Of a DNA stretch of 64,000 nucleotides, positions 32,206 through 39,587 are shown piece after piece. The notes under the pieces are model-generated. The model saw nothing but the letters and a program-made list of their open reading frames with translations, was not told the DNA's origin and did not search any database. Location: positions 1 to 64,000 of the forward strand of contig CAJGCP010000007.1 in the NCBI GenBank assembly GCA_904501885.1. The letters are read 5' to 3'. A program made the translations under genes and the position numbers. This DNA is from an uncultured Acetatifactor sp. (GTDB lineage: Bacteria > Bacillota > Clostridia > Lachnospirales > Lachnospiraceae). The number at the start of each line of letters is the position of its first letter. Positions within the stretch are counted from its first letter, which is position 1.

Positions 32206-33618
32206 ATGACATTTGTGAAAGAACTTTGGGGAAAAATCAAAAAGCTGTTTGAGCCCACGGATATGACGGTGGGTACACCGTGGAAAAGTATTGCTATGTT
32301 TGCTGTGCCGATGATCATCGGTAATATTGCGCAACAGTTGTACAGCACGGTGGACAGCATCGTGGTGGGTAAATATATCGGTGACAATGCCTTGGCTGCG
32401 GTAGGTAGCGCGGCCCCTCTTGTGGTGTTGTTGATGGTTTTGTTTGTGGGCATCTCTGCAGGCTCCACCATTATGGTATCCCAGTATTTTGGAGCAAAAT
32501 CCAGAGAAGATTTGTCCCATACCATCGGAACCAGTATTGTATTAATTGGAGTGGTATCTGTGGCAATGATGATAGTATTACCTCAATTTGCCCGTCCTAT
32601 GCTGGAACTTTTGGATACACCGCCCAGCATTATAGATGACTGTACCCTGTATTTAAAGGTTAGTATTTGGGGCGTTGCAGGTATGGGCTTTTACAACATC
32701 CTGACGGGTGTTTTGCGAGGAATGGGTGACACCTTTTCTGCGCTGATTTATCTGTTGATTGCCACAGTCATCAATGTGGTACTGGATATCTGGTTCGTGG
32801 CCGGATTTGGTATGGGTGTGTACGGCGTGGCACTGGCTACGGTGATTGCACAGTTTATTTCTGCGGCTATGTGTTTTGTGAAACTTCTGCGTATGCGAGA
32901 TGTTTTTGACTTGGGGAAGGAACAGTTGAAATTGTCCCGCAAATACACCGGCCAGTTAATTAAGTTGGGCATTCCTTCCGGTGTGACACAGGCAATTATG
33001 TCTGCGGCAATGATTACCGTGCAGGCCCTCACCAATAGTTTTGGAGAGTTGTTTATTGCGGCCAACGTCATCGTCATGAGAGTGGATGGTTTTGCTATGA
33101 TGCCCAATTTCTCCTTCGGTATGGCGATGACCACTTTTGCAGGACAGAATGTGGGTGCGAAGAAATTTGACCGTGTGAAAACCGGAGCAAAACAGGGCAC
33201 CGTTATAGCAGTGGGATGCGCCGTGGTGATTACTACCATCATCCTGCTCTTTGGAAAATACCTCATGGAAATCTTTACGGATACGCCGGAATTGGTACAG
33301 CAGAGCGTGTATATTATGCGTATCCTGGCAGTAGGATATATCGCTGTGGCAGTGACCCAGAGCTTGTCCGGTGTGATGCGAGGCGTGGGTGATACAGTAA
33401 CCCCCATGTGGATTGCTATGATACAGACCATTGCCCTTCGTATTCCCATTGCATACGGCATTTCCTATTTGACGAAAACACCGGAACTTCCCACAGGAAG
33501 ATTTGAGTGTGTGCATGTATCCCTCCTGATTTCCTGGGTGATGGGAGCGGTGTTGACCAGTCTGTTCTATAAATCAAGTAAGAAGAAGTTAATGAATATG
33601 GATGTAAGCAGGGCGTAA
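32206..33618 (+). CDS. MATE family efflux transporter
   Basis: This 470-residue protein has twelve hydrophobic segments in two halves. Typical features are PWKSIAMFAVPMIIGNIAQQ (entry helix), ALAAVGSAAPLVVLLMVLFV, and the later GQNVGAKKFDRVKTGAKQGT. MATE proteins export drugs or metabolites against H+ or Na+. GAGAGATG upstream acts as the ribosome binding site. Its stop codon lies inside a hairpin (33604-33630) that may end transcription. Single gene with its own promoter; the natural substrate is not indicated. Confidence 0.95.
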   Translation: MTFVKELWGKIKKLFEPTDMTVGTPWKSIAMFAVPMIIGNIAQQLYSTVDSIVVGKYIGDNALAAVGSAAPLVVLLMVLFVGISAGSTIMVSQYFGAKSREDLSHTIGTSIVLIGVVSVAMMIVLPQFARPMLELLDTPPSIIDDCTLYLKVSIWGVAGMGFYNILTGVLRGMGDTFSALIYLLIATVINVVLDIWFVAGFGMGVYGVALATVIAQFISAAMCFVKLLRMRDVFDLGKEQLKLSRKYTGQLIKLGIPSGVTQAIMSAAMITVQALTNSFGELFIAANVIVMRVDGFAMMPNFSFGMAMTTFAGQNVGAKKFDRVKTGAKQGTVIAVGCAVVITTIILLFGKYLMEIFTDTPELVQQSVYIMRILAVGYIAVAVTQSLSGVMRGVGDTVTPMWIAMIQTIALRIPIAYGISYLTKTPELPTGRFECVHVSLLISWVMGAVLTSLFYKSSKKKLMNMDVSRA

Positions 33619-33636
33619 TGCCTTGCTTACATTTTC
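33604..33636 (+). terminator. Hairpin overlapping the MATE stop codon
   Basis: GTAAGCAGGGC (33604-33614) pairs with GCCTTGCTTAC (33620-33630), with the stop codon in the loop. The following ATTTTCCC is a weak T tract. Confidence 0.55.
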
Positions 33637-34050
33637 CCTTTGGTTTACAGGGATCATCGCCACATTCCGGCCTTTGTGTAAACTGTCAAATGTTCTTTCA
33701 CATTCATCGGAGGAGTCCCTCTGAATCACCGAAATTATAGTCGTATAAATTATCTTTGTCGGCATTTGTCGATGAAATCTTTGGGTGTCTGAATTTGTCT
33801 GGGTTATTCTGCCCACAAACTTCATTTTTACTAATAAAAATAAGGGATTTCCCGTTTTCTGCCTCATTCAGGAAACCTGTCGAAAGGAGGAATTTTATAA
33901 AAGAAAACAGAAGAAAAGAGCGGAATTGCACGATGGAAATAAATTCTCATTTAGTGCGAAGTATTGTATAAATAGTATTGTCCTCCCGTGGGGGAATTCA
34001 TGGGCGGAGTATTACCGGAAAAAGTCTTAAAATAAGAAGGGAGAACGAGA
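33637..34050. other. Gene-free interval between the MATE and SSB-like genes
   Basis: About 410 bp have no convincing gene on either strand. A good AGGAGG at 33883-33888 is followed by no usable start codon, only ATT/ATA codons. A 12-codon frame (MEINSHLVRSIV) begins at 33933. This could be the remnant of a decayed gene or a leader region for the SSB-like gene, whose own ribosome binding site is at about 34038. Confidence 0.35.
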
Positions 34051-34692
34051 ATGACAGATAAGGTAATTGAAAACAATCAAGTGACGGTGATGGGAGAGGT
34101 GGTCAGCGGATTTACCTTTAGTCACGATATTTTTGGAGAGGGCTTTTACATGATGAATGTGAGTTGTAAAAGGCTCAGTGAAAGCTATGATGTGATACCG
34201 GTGATGGTATCAGAGCGATTATTAGATGTGAGCAAGGATTACATCGGGGAGCTGGTGTGCATCCATGGCCAGTTCAGGTCCTACAATCGCCATGAGGAGC
34301 GCAAGAATAAGCTGGTGCTCTCTGTGTTTGCCAGGGAGATTCATTTTATAGACGAGATGGAGGAAAGTTCCAAGACCAACCAAATCTTTTTGGACGGATA
34401 TATTTGTAAGGAGCCTATCTATAGAAAGACGCCTTTGGGAAGAGAAATCGCAGATTTGCTGCTGGCGGTGAACCGCCCCTATGGAAAATCCGACTATATT
34501 CCCTGTATTTGCTGGGGGAGAAATGCCAGATATTCCGGCAATTTCAAGGTGGGAGACAAATGCGCCGTTTGGGGCAGAATTCAAAGCCGTGAGTATATGA
34601 AGAAGTTAGATGAAGAAAATGTGGAAAAGAGAGTGGCCTTTGAGGTGTCTGTCAGCAAGTTGGAATTGAGTGATGTTTCCGATGTAAGATGA
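34051..34692 (+). CDS. SSB-like protein with two OB-fold segments
   Basis: This 213-residue protein appears to hold two single-stranded-DNA-binding OB folds: residues about 8-105 (VTVMGEVVSGFTFSHDIFGE, then LVCIHGQFRSYNR) and about 118-205 (IFLDGYICKEPIYRKTPLGR, IADLLLAVNRP, DYIPCICWGR, CAVWGRIQSREY). The second matches the SSB core with the IPCxxWG motif. It lacks the acidic partner-binding tail of the main SSB. Clostridia carry such extra SSB-like proteins of unclear role. GAAGGGAG precedes the ATG. It stands alone before dapA. Confidence 0.78.
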   Translation: MTDKVIENNQVTVMGEVVSGFTFSHDIFGEGFYMMNVSCKRLSESYDVIPVMVSERLLDVSKDYIGELVCIHGQFRSYNRHEERKNKLVLSVFAREIHFIDEMEESSKTNQIFLDGYICKEPIYRKTPLGREIADLLLAVNRPYGKSDYIPCICWGRNARYSGNFKVGDKCAVWGRIQSREYMKKLDEENVEKRVAFEVSVSKLELSDVSDVR

Positions 34693-34713
34693 CAATCAAA
34701 GTTACATAAATCC

Positions 34714-34742
34714 TTGACAGTCCCGATAGATAATGCTATATT
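34714..34742 (+). promoter_or_regulatory. Promoter of dapA-dapB
   Basis: TTGACA (34714-34719), 17 bp, TATATT (34737-34742), 36 bp before the start codon. The leader is too short for a lysine riboswitch. Confidence 0.75.
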
Positions 34743-34778
34743 TTTTATGGTTGATATCGACCTTAAGGAGGCAGAAAA

Positions 34779-35663
34779 ATGGCAATTTACAAGGGCGCAG
34801 GTGTGGCGATTGTAACACCTATGTTTCAGGATGGAACAGTGAACTATGAGAAGTTTGCTGAATTAATCGAATTTCAGATTGCAAATAAGACCGATGCGAT
34901 TATTGTTTGTGGTACGACCGGAGAATCCTCCACCCTCAGCAATGAAGAGCATTTGGATGTAATTAGATATTGTGTGGAGGTTGTGGCAGGCAGAGTGCCT
35001 GTGATTGCAGGTACCGGTTCTAACTGTACAGAATCTGCCATTTACTTGTCTACAGAGGCAGAAAAAGCAGGGGTTGACGGACTTTTGCTGGTAACCCCCT
35101 ATTATAACAAAGCAACACAGAATGGTCTGTATGAGCATTTCAAGGCGGTTGCAGATTCCGTAAAGGTGCCCATCATTCTTTACAATGTACCTTCCAGAAC
35201 AGGATGCAACATCCTGCCTGAGACAGTGGTTCGACTTTGTAAGGATGTGGAGAACATCGTTGGTGTGAAGGAAGCCAGCGGTAACATTAGCCAGATTGCC
35301 CATTTGGCAGCACTTGCAAAGGGATGTGTTGATATTTATTCCGGAAATGATGATCAGATTGTTCCCATCATGTCTTTGGGTGGTATCGGAGTTATCTCCG
35401 TACTTTCCAATGTTGCGCCTCTCCAGACCCACGAGATTTGCCAGAAGTACTTGGATGGCGATGTGCAGGAAAGCGCACGCATGCAGCTAGAGGCGATTGA
35501 CCTTGTAAATGCGCTGTTCTGCGAAGTGAATCCCATTCCCGTGAAGGCTGCTTTGAACCTGATGGGTATGGAAGCAGGCACACTAAGAAGACCCTTGACG
35601 GATATGGAACCTGCCAATGTGGCACGCTTGGAAAAAGCGATGAAGGAATACGGTATTTTATAA
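34779..35663 (+). CDS. dapA: 4-hydroxy-tetrahydrodipicolinate synthase
   Basis: The 294-residue TIM barrel condenses pyruvate with aspartate semialdehyde, the first committed step to diaminopimelate and lysine. Seen motifs are VCGTTGESSTLSNEEH, the catalytic Tyr in PIILYNVPSRTGCN and the Schiff-base Lys in VGVKEASGN. Length is normal. AAGGAGG precedes the ATG. dapB follows 64 bp later, after a hairpin that could reduce read-through. Diaminopimelate serves the peptidoglycan peptide; excess goes to lysine. Confidence 0.97.
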   Translation: MAIYKGAGVAIVTPMFQDGTVNYEKFAELIEFQIANKTDAIIVCGTTGESSTLSNEEHLDVIRYCVEVVAGRVPVIAGTGSNCTESAIYLSTEAEKAGVDGLLLVTPYYNKATQNGLYEHFKAVADSVKVPIILYNVPSRTGCNILPETVVRLCKDVENIVGVKEASGNISQIAHLAALAKGCVDIYSGNDDQIVPIMSLGGIGVISVLSNVAPLQTHEICQKYLDGDVQESARMQLEAIDLVNALFCEVNPIPVKAALNLMGMEAGTLRRPLTDMEPANVARLEKAMKEYGIL

Positions 35664-35679
35664 AAATTGACCTAATATG

Positions 35680-35707
35680 TCCCACCCTGTATCAGGGGTG
35701 GGATTTT
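35680..35707 (+). terminator. Intercistronic hairpin between dapA and dapB
   Basis: TCCCACCC (35680-35687) pairs with GGGTGGGA (35696-35703), followed by TTTT. It is probably a partial terminator or RNA-stabilising hairpin, since dapB has no clear promoter of its own. Confidence 0.55.
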
Positions 35708-35727
35708 GGCAAATAAGGAGGATAAAA

Positions 35728-36483
35728 ATGATTCGCATTATTATGCATGGATGTAATGGTAAAATGGGACAGGTTATCACAGACCTGCTAAAAGATGATA
35801 AAGAGGCTTGTATCGTAGCAGGTGTTGACGCAGTGGATTTTGGCAAAAACGCTTATCCCGTATTTTCAAATATCAATGAATGCGATGTGGAGGCAGACTG
35901 TCTCATCGACTTTTCTGTGGCAAAGGCGGTAGATGCATGCCTGGAGTATTGTCTGAGTAAGCAACTTCCCTGCGTACTGTGCACCACAGGCCTTAGCGCA
36001 GAACAGTTGGAAAAAGTAGAGAAGACTGCAAAAGGCGTGGCTGTTTTAAAATCTGCCAATATGTCTCTGGGAATCAATCTGCTGATGAAACTTTTGAAAG
36101 ATGCAGCGGCAGTTTTGGCTCCTGCAGGCTACGATATGGAAATTGTAGAAAAGCACCATCGTTTGAAACTGGATGCACCCAGTGGCACAGCACTCGCACT
36201 GGCAGATTCCATCAACGAGGAATTGGATGGAGCCTATACCTATGTATACGATAGAAGTGACAGAAGACAGCTCCGCCCTGACAAAGAAATCGGTATCAGC
36301 GCAGTGCGCGGTGGTACGATCGTGGGAGATCATGATGTGATTTTTGCCGGCACGGATGAAGTTATCACTTTTTCACATACTGCATATAGTAAGGCGATTT
36401 TCGGCAAGGGTGCCATTGCGGCAGCGAAGTTTTTGGCAGGCAAACCCGCCGGCCGTTACGACATGAGTGATGTGATTGGTTAA
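35728..36483 (+). CDS. dapB: 4-hydroxy-tetrahydrodipicolinate reductase
   Basis: The 251-residue protein starts at ATG 35728, preceded by AAGGAGG; an earlier in-frame ATG at 35677 lies inside the intercistronic hairpin region. The N-terminal Rossmann fold begins IRIIMHGCNGKMGQVITDLL, and the catalytic segment is EKHHRLKLDAPSGTALALAD. It reduces the DapA product with NAD(P)H in the diaminopimelate pathway. It directly follows dapA and is probably co-transcribed. Length is slightly short but usual for clostridia. Confidence 0.97.
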   Translation: MIRIIMHGCNGKMGQVITDLLKDDKEACIVAGVDAVDFGKNAYPVFSNINECDVEADCLIDFSVAKAVDACLEYCLSKQLPCVLCTTGLSAEQLEKVEKTAKGVAVLKSANMSLGINLLMKLLKDAAAVLAPAGYDMEIVEKHHRLKLDAPSGTALALADSINEELDGAYTYVYDRSDRRQLRPDKEIGISAVRGGTIVGDHDVIFAGTDEVITFSHTAYSKAIFGKGAIAAAKFLAGKPAGRYDMSDVIG

Positions 36484-36515
36484 AAATAGTTTTGACATAA
36501 GCTTTTTAAATAAAA

Positions 36516-36559
36516 AAGGGCCCCGGGCCTTAACAGATGAAGACCGTCGGGAGCCCCTT
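36516..36559. terminator. Bidirectional terminator between dapB and the lipoprotein gene
   Basis: AAGGG with a following GC-rich block (36516-36532) can pair imperfectly with the complementary block ending at 36559 (AGCCCCTT). It lies between two convergent genes and is preceded by an A-rich run on the plus strand, which forms the T tract on the minus strand. Confidence 0.5.
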
Positions 36560-36567
36560 ATCATAGG

Positions 36568-36954
36568 CTAACGGGTAGTGCCGTTTGTTGTAGTATTTGT
36601 GCCGTTTGTCACGTCGCTTACGCCGTTTGTGACACCATCTACGACATCAGCAGCGCCATTGGTCACACCATCGATGACATCAGCGGTGCCGTTAGTAACT
36701 CCATCCACCACATCTTCTACAGCGCCGCCTACAGTGCCGTTAGAAGTAGAGTCACTTCCACTTGTAACCTCGTTTACATTGTGGTTGACATCGGTTGTAG
36801 CGCTGGGAGTTGCCGGGTGGGCGGTTCCGGCCATCTCACCGGAACCATTGTTGTTATCGTTTCTTCGGGTACAAGCGGTAGCCATGCACATGCAAGCCAC
36901 CAACAGGCCCAAAACCAGTAGCCTTTTGCCCTGAAATGTTTTTGTTCTTTTCAT
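36568..36954 (-). CDS. Small lipoprotein with DGVTNG tandem repeats
   Basis: This encodes 128 residues. The start at 36954 has GGAGG six bases upstream, and the sequence opens with a lipoprotein signal (KRTKTFQGKRLLVLGLLVAC), whose lipobox ATAC puts the Cys near residue 27. The mature part is almost entirely low-complexity: Asn/Gly/Thr-rich with 11-residue repeats DGVTNGTADVI, DGVTNGAADVV, DGVTNGVSDV. No catalytic domain is present. Such tails may act as wall spacers. A much longer open frame (to 37854) is an artefact of the next gene's opposite strand. Divergent from the LytM-like gene at 37117. Confidence 0.75.
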   Translation of the reverse strand: MKRTKTFQGKRLLVLGLLVACMCMATACTRRNDNNNGSGEMAGTAHPATPSATTDVNHNVNEVTSGSDSTSNGTVGGAVEDVVDGVTNGTADVIDGVTNGAADVVDGVTNGVSDVTNGTNTTTNGTTR

Positions 36955-37116
36955 AGCATCCTCCATTCTGATGAGCAACTTAAAATCAAACCTGATTGCG
37001 TGTGCATACTTGGCTGATTTGTGATTAGTATGTGAGGACACTAGGAAAATATGCAAAGAAAAAATCAAATGTAAAAAAATGGATAAAGTAATAAAATCAT
37101 GGAGGTAGTCCCCAAG

Positions 37117-37842
37117 ATGAGCAAAAAGATTTTTATTTTCACATCGGAAGAAGAAAATGCAAAAGTATACAAACTCCGTGTACATAAAAATGTTGTGTAT
37201 GGCGTTGGTTTGGCATTTTGTGTTTTGCTGGGCGCGATGATTGGCTACGCAATTTTTGAAAGTGAAATATGGAATGCAAGTTTCCAACAGACTGTTCGTT
37301 GGCAGGAGGACATGAAGGCTGTTCAGGCGGAAAAAGAGCAAAGAATTGAAGAACTGACCGGACAGATTTCTGAATTGACTGTGCAGATTGCAGATTTGAC
37401 GGACCAGAATCAGGTGTTGAAGGACGAATTGACAGCGAAGATGGAAAGCGAAGCCGCACTGGCGGCTAAGGTAGAAGCGGCATATTTGCCTACAGATTTT
37501 CCTTTGACCGGTGCAGCCACTATGAAGGAAGTGGACGGCCAGGAGCCGATGTGTATCTTTACTTCCAGCATAGATGGTGAGATGGTAATCGCAACGGCTC
37601 ATGGTACGGTAATTGCGGTGAATGCAGATGCGGAATATGAACAAAATGTTTGGATTGACCACGAAAACGGATATGTAACGATCTATAGAAGCAAAGGCGA
37701 CATTAAGGTTCAAAAGGGACAGAAGGTAACCAAGGGTACGACACTTTTCCTGCAGGGAAAGGATCAGGGTGAGATGGGCTACCAGATGATTAAGGACGGC
37801 GCGTATATCAACCCTGCCGAAATGATGTCGGTGAACGGATAG
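37117..37842 (+). CDS. Degenerate LytM/M23-domain membrane protein
   Basis: This encodes 241 residues. I chose the ATG at 37117, 11 bp after GGAGG, rather than ATG 37099, which overlaps that site. One membrane segment (about 25-48) is followed by a coiled coil (about 60-110; EEKEQRIEELTGQ-like heptads). A LytM-fold domain comes last (VWIDHENGYVTIYRSKGDIK, VQKGQKVTKGTTLFLQGK). The zinc ligands of active M23 peptidases are missing: YRSKG stands where YxHL is expected and MGYQMI where LHFE is expected. It is therefore probably a non-enzymatic scaffold, like SpoIIQ or EnvC-type proteins, perhaps for division or sporulation. Confidence 0.75.
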   Translation: MSKKIFIFTSEEENAKVYKLRVHKNVVYGVGLAFCVLLGAMIGYAIFESEIWNASFQQTVRWQEDMKAVQAEKEQRIEELTGQISELTVQIADLTDQNQVLKDELTAKMESEAALAAKVEAAYLPTDFPLTGAATMKEVDGQEPMCIFTSSIDGEMVIATAHGTVIAVNADAEYEQNVWIDHENGYVTIYRSKGDIKVQKGQKVTKGTTLFLQGKDQGEMGYQMIKDGAYINPAEMMSVNG

Positions 37843-37867
37843 GAAATAATACATATAAATTTAATAA

Positions 37868-37899
37868 AAAAATAAGACACACATGTGTCTTATTTTTTT
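37868..37899. terminator. Bidirectional terminator between LytM-like and YerC-like genes
   Basis: A 14-bp perfect palindrome arm (37868-37881) with complement 37884-37897, with poly-A and poly-T ends. It serves both convergent genes. Confidence 0.85.
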
Positions 37900-37919
37900 A
37901 TATGAATAATAAATATAAT

Positions 37920-38216
37920 TTACGGTTCGTCTTTTTCCATTCTGGAAAACACCATGTCGTATCCGTCGTTTCCATAGTTTACAGAACGGTTTACGCGGCT
38001 GATGGTAGCAGTGGATGCACCGGTTTTTTCTGCAATCTCCAGGTAGGTTCTTCTTTTCTTCAACATAGCTGCAACTTCAAAGCGCTGGGATAAAGAAAGT
38101 AATTCATTCACAGTACATAAATCTTCGAAAAAACCATAACATTCTTCTCGGTTTTTCAAACAAAGAATTGCGTCAAACAAAAAATCCACAGCGTCTGTTT
38201 TAATTTTCTTGTTCAT
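37920..38216 (-). CDS. YerC/YecD family TrpR-like regulator
   Basis: This encodes 98 residues starting MNKKIKTDAVDFLFDAILCL. The start at 38216 is supported by GAGGTG seven bases upstream; a TTG five codons earlier would overlap that site. The central SQRFEVAAMLKKRRTYLEIA followed by KTGASTATISRVNRSVNYG is a helix-turn-helix of the TrpR superfamily. The YerC group lacks an assigned ligand. It probably binds DNA as a dimer. It is transcribed towards the LytM-like gene and divergent from the orphan binding protein at 38372, which it might regulate by position. Confidence 0.9.
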   Translation of the reverse strand: MNKKIKTDAVDFLFDAILCLKNREECYGFFEDLCTVNELLSLSQRFEVAAMLKKRRTYLEIAEKTGASTATISRVNRSVNYGNDGYDMVFSRMEKDEP

Positions 38217-38313
38217 TTTGTAACACCTCACTCAATTCTCCCAATGGAGAAGTCTTTAACTTTTTACCATTTTAACATATTAAAGCATAAAAGTAAAGAT
38301 GTGAAATGGAAAT

Positions 38314-38342
38314 TTAACATAATAATTTTCTCTTCATATAAT
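38314..38342 (+). promoter_or_regulatory. Promoter of the orphan substrate-binding protein
   Basis: TTAACA (38314-38319), 17 bp, TATAAT (38337-38342), 29 bp before the ATG. Confidence 0.65.
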
Positions 38343-38371
38343 ACAATATCGAAAGTTAAAGGAGAACTCAT

Positions 38372-39388
38372 ATGAAATTCTTAAACTTCAAGCGGATGAA
38401 GGCGGTAGTTTCCGCATTTGTGCTGGTGATTGTCAGTCTGACTGCCTGTGGAAAGGTGCAGAACGGTGGGGGCAAGGAGCAGGTTGTGCTGAATGAAGTG
38501 GCGCATTCCATCTTTTATGCGCCTATGTATGTTGCCATTGAGGAGGGCTATTTTGAGGACGCCGGCATTGACCTTCAGTTGGTGACAGGATTTGGCGCAG
38601 ATAAAACCATGACGGCAGTGCTTACAGGAGAGGCCGACATCGGGTTTATGGGATGCGAGAGTACGGTGTATACTTATGTGGGAGGAAATGAGGATTATGC
38701 AGTAAATTTCGCACAGTTGACCCAGAGAGCGGGCAATTTTCTGGTGTCCAGAACGCCCGTGGATGACTTTTCCTGGAGTATGTTGAAGGGGAAAGAAGTG
38801 TTGGGCGGCAGAGCCGGCGGTATGCCTCAGATGGTGTTTGAATATATTTTGTTGAAAAACGGCATCGACCCTAAAACGGATGTGAATATTGACCAGAGTA
38901 TTGACTTTGGCTCCACTGCGGCTGCTTTTTCCGGCGGTCAGGGAGATTACACCGTAGAATTTGAGCCCCATGCCACATTGCTGGAAGAAAAAAAGGATGG
39001 CTACGTGGTGGCGTCGTTGGGCGAGGATTCCGGCTATGTGCCCTACACCTCTTTCTGCGCGAAAAAGAGTTTGATACAGGAGAAGCCACAGATGATTCAG
39101 GCGTTCACGGATGCGCTGCAGAAGGGTATGGATTATGTGCAGAGTCATTCTGCGGAAGAGATAGCAAAAGTGATTGCACCTCAGTTTCCGGAGACGGATT
39201 TTGATACTCTGGCTACGATTATTGGCAGGTATCATCAGCAGGATACTTGGAAGGAAAACCTGGTGTTTGAACAGGATTCCTTCGATTTGCTCAAAAATAT
39301 TCTTCGCACAAGTGGTGTCTTGGAAAAAGATGTGCCATATGAGGATTTGGTGGTTACTGAGTTTGCACAAAATGCAGTAGAAAAGTAA
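38372..39388 (+). CDS. ABC-type substrate-binding lipoprotein (SsuA/THI5-like)
   Basis: This 338-residue protein has a lipoprotein signal (about 1-26; lipobox LTAC with Cys26). The periplasmic-binding fold opens FYAPMYVAIEEGYFEDAGID and continues GFGADKTMTAVLTGEADIGF, the pattern of the SsuA/TauA/THI5 group that binds sulfonates, taurine, nitrate or thiamine precursors. No permease or ATPase gene adjoins it: the next gene is pcrA. It may work with a transporter encoded elsewhere. It has a promoter (TTAACA-17-TATAAT), an AAAGGAG site and a terminator of its own. Confidence 0.9.
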   Translation: MKFLNFKRMKAVVSAFVLVIVSLTACGKVQNGGGKEQVVLNEVAHSIFYAPMYVAIEEGYFEDAGIDLQLVTGFGADKTMTAVLTGEADIGFMGCESTVYTYVGGNEDYAVNFAQLTQRAGNFLVSRTPVDDFSWSMLKGKEVLGGRAGGMPQMVFEYILLKNGIDPKTDVNIDQSIDFGSTAAAFSGGQGDYTVEFEPHATLLEEKKDGYVVASLGEDSGYVPYTSFCAKKSLIQEKPQMIQAFTDALQKGMDYVQSHSAEEIAKVIAPQFPETDFDTLATIIGRYHQQDTWKENLVFEQDSFDLLKNILRTSGVLEKDVPYEDLVVTEFAQNAVEK

Positions 39389-39400
39389 TAATATTGTAAA

Positions 39401-39440
39401 ACGCATCCCTCTTATGTAAATGAGAGGGATGTGTCATTTT
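39401..39440 (+). terminator. Terminator of the binding-protein gene
   Basis: ACGCATCCCTCT (39401-39412) pairs with AGAGGGATGTGT (39423-39434), followed by CATTTT. Confidence 0.75.
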
Positions 39441-39466
39441 GAGGACGGAAGAATCTGTAAAAACTA

Positions 39467-39495
39467 TTGTGATAATACGAATTAATTGATACAAT
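39467..39495 (+). promoter_or_regulatory. Promoter of pcrA
   Basis: TTGTGA (39467-39472), 17 bp, TACAAT (39490-39495), about 90 bp before the start codon. Confidence 0.5.
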
Positions 39496-39587
39496 AGTTT
39501 CACATATGATTATGTAGAAAACAGTTCTTGAAAAGGTACAAAGCCGGCGCTTCCAAAAGGAGCGTAGGGTAAAATAAAGGAGTATAC

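Noticed and set aside
33756..34030. Overlapping short frames upstream of the SSB-like gene
   Set aside because: Starts lack ribosome binding sites, the frames shift between overlapping candidates, and composition is not coding-like.
34693..34778. Lysine riboswitch ahead of dapA
   Set aside because: Only about 30 nt separate the promoter from the ribosome binding site, far too short for the ~170-nt lysine aptamer.
36568..37854. A single 428-residue minus-strand protein
   Set aside because: Everything beyond 36954 is antisense to the LytM-like gene and its upstream region. The lipoprotein signal and ribosome binding site mark a start at 36954.
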